Part shown: piece after piece, positions 63,603 through 64,000 of the stretch
Layout: each line of letters starts with the position of its first letter
How positions within the stretch are numbered: position 1 is the stretch's first letter
Assembly: GCA_965215545.1 (NCBI GenBank)
Contig: OZ244066.1
Location: 868,001-932,000 of the forward strand
Direction of reading: 5' to 3'
Source of the DNA: MPNP01 sp965215545
Lineage (GTDB): Bacteria > Pseudomonadota > Alphaproteobacteria > Rhodobacterales > Rhodobacteraceae
DNA: 64,000 nucleotides
The notes under the pieces: generated by a model
Database searches by the model: none
What the model was told of the DNA's origin: nothing
The model's input: the letters and a program-made list of their open reading frames with translations, nothing else
Position numbers and translations under genes: made by a program

Positions 63603-63783
63603 TGGCCACCGGAGTGCGCATGACCGACATATCGGGGGCCCGCTCGGCGATGCGCGGCTTGATGTTCAGGGGCCTGAACAGGGGCAGAGAGTCATCGCCG
63701 CTGCAGGGCAGATCCAGAAGGACCACGGGCTGGTCCTGCAGATCAGCGAACGACAGTTCCGTCCAGGCGGCAGGGGGATGCAT
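63590..63783 (-). pseudogene. LysR-type effector-binding domain fragment
   Basis: The stretch LSFADLQDQPVVLLDLPCSG, then LFRPLNIKPRI and VANGSGFSIANMRP fits the periplasmic-binding-like domain of LysR-type regulators (LxxLxxEPLVLLDLP, VANGLGYSIxNxRP). Only ~65 residues are recognisable. No helix-turn-helix part is found up to the window end, so this is a partial or broken gene. Confidence 0.45.
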
Positions 63784-64000
63784 TTCACCCAGGAGGATCG
63801 AGCGACCGTTGCACCTCAGAGTAGAGTGACACGGGGGTCACCATTCGTTAGCCCTAACCTGACCATGCGGATGTCGGTTGCTGATCGCGACCGGGCCATG
63901 GTGCCCCGAACCGTGGATACCGCGCGGGGCCGGAATCAGCCTGATGGCATCCCGCAAGGCCACCCGGCTGGCACTCTGGCAGGCTCCCGACCATCGACCG
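63784..64000. other. window edge without a clear gene
   Basis: I see no intact gene. The end of the window could contain the remaining upstream part of the LysR fragment or unrelated decayed DNA. Confidence 0.3.

Noticed and set aside
63664..63690. Another GTTCAGG-GG-CCTGAAC palindrome like those at 980, 51553 and 60359
   Set aside because: It falls within the LysR-like coding fragment and simply encodes LFRPLNIK, which fits the family; likely coincidence.
1..64000. CRISPR array or cas genes
   Set aside because: No regularly spaced direct repeats and no Cas-like proteins were seen.

Overview
The window looks like a chromosomal segment of a high-GC alphaproteobacterium, probably close to Rhodospirillales. 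This rests on gene content and order: ETF-QO/TPR/ispE, polyprenyl synthase, DUF2007, DUF3572, DUF4170, DUF3576, DUF2125, DUF721-DsbA, leuS-lptE-holA and an alphaproteobacterial greA. No rRNA operon, CRISPR array or complete prophage was seen. Three tRNA genes are present (Lys-TTT, Arg-CCT, Arg-CCG).

Core blocks. 1-850 is the 3' part of truB. 8.6-20.9 kb holds a HAD phosphatase, a DUF3572 gene, a molybdenum-cofactor block (fdhD, mobA, mobB, moeA), greA with a membrane protein, ETF-QO, a TPR protein, ispE, a polyprenyl diphosphate synthase and two small conserved genes. 24.1-32.8 kb holds phaB, a divergent malonyl-CoA-synthetase-like ligase, mtaB-dapF, tRNA-Lys, and a selenium pair: a flavoprotein-SelD fusion that converges on selU (mnmH). 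34.1-40.0 kb has two Arg tRNAs, DUF721-dsbA, lpxK, DUF4170, pmbA and DUF2125. 43-51.5 kb has holA, lptE, leuS, a DUF3576 lipoprotein, a YggS protein and a SWIM/SNF2 helicase. 54.7-63 kb has ribA, an SLT lipoprotein, a TAXI-type TRAP transporter with a DUF1850 gene, lolA and an M24 peptidase.

Accessory DNA is the most interesting part. At 2464-5332 there is an apparently intact IS1595-family (ISXO2-type) transposon. It has perfect 23-bp terminal inverted repeats, an 8-bp target duplication (TTTTCAAT), a transposase, and passenger genes for a beta-class DNA methyltransferase, a PmeII-like restriction endonuclease and a small companion protein: a restriction-modification system carried by an insertion element. 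The two enzymes are joined out of frame through a C10 run, which may switch between separate and fused products. A second transposon (40376-42894, IS1-like transposase, 8-bp duplication GATGATTG) splits a glutathione-S-transferase-like gene and itself contains a decayed IS5 copy. A third, transposase-less element (about 60330-61002) ends in a sequence closely related to the IS1595 terminus, carries two small genes, and may be flanked by ATCTGATT.

Next to the first transposon is a two-gene module of unknown function: an RNase-J-like metallo-beta-lactamase-fold protein and a likely PD-(D/E)xK nuclease. Other accessory stretches (851-1559, 7.7-8.6, 21-22.4, 33.0-34.1 and 51.5-54.7 kb) are graveyards holding remnants of IS66 and IS30 elements, a Fic protein, an AAA-type ATPase, an MntA-like nucleotidyltransferase and an ankyrin/LysM protein.
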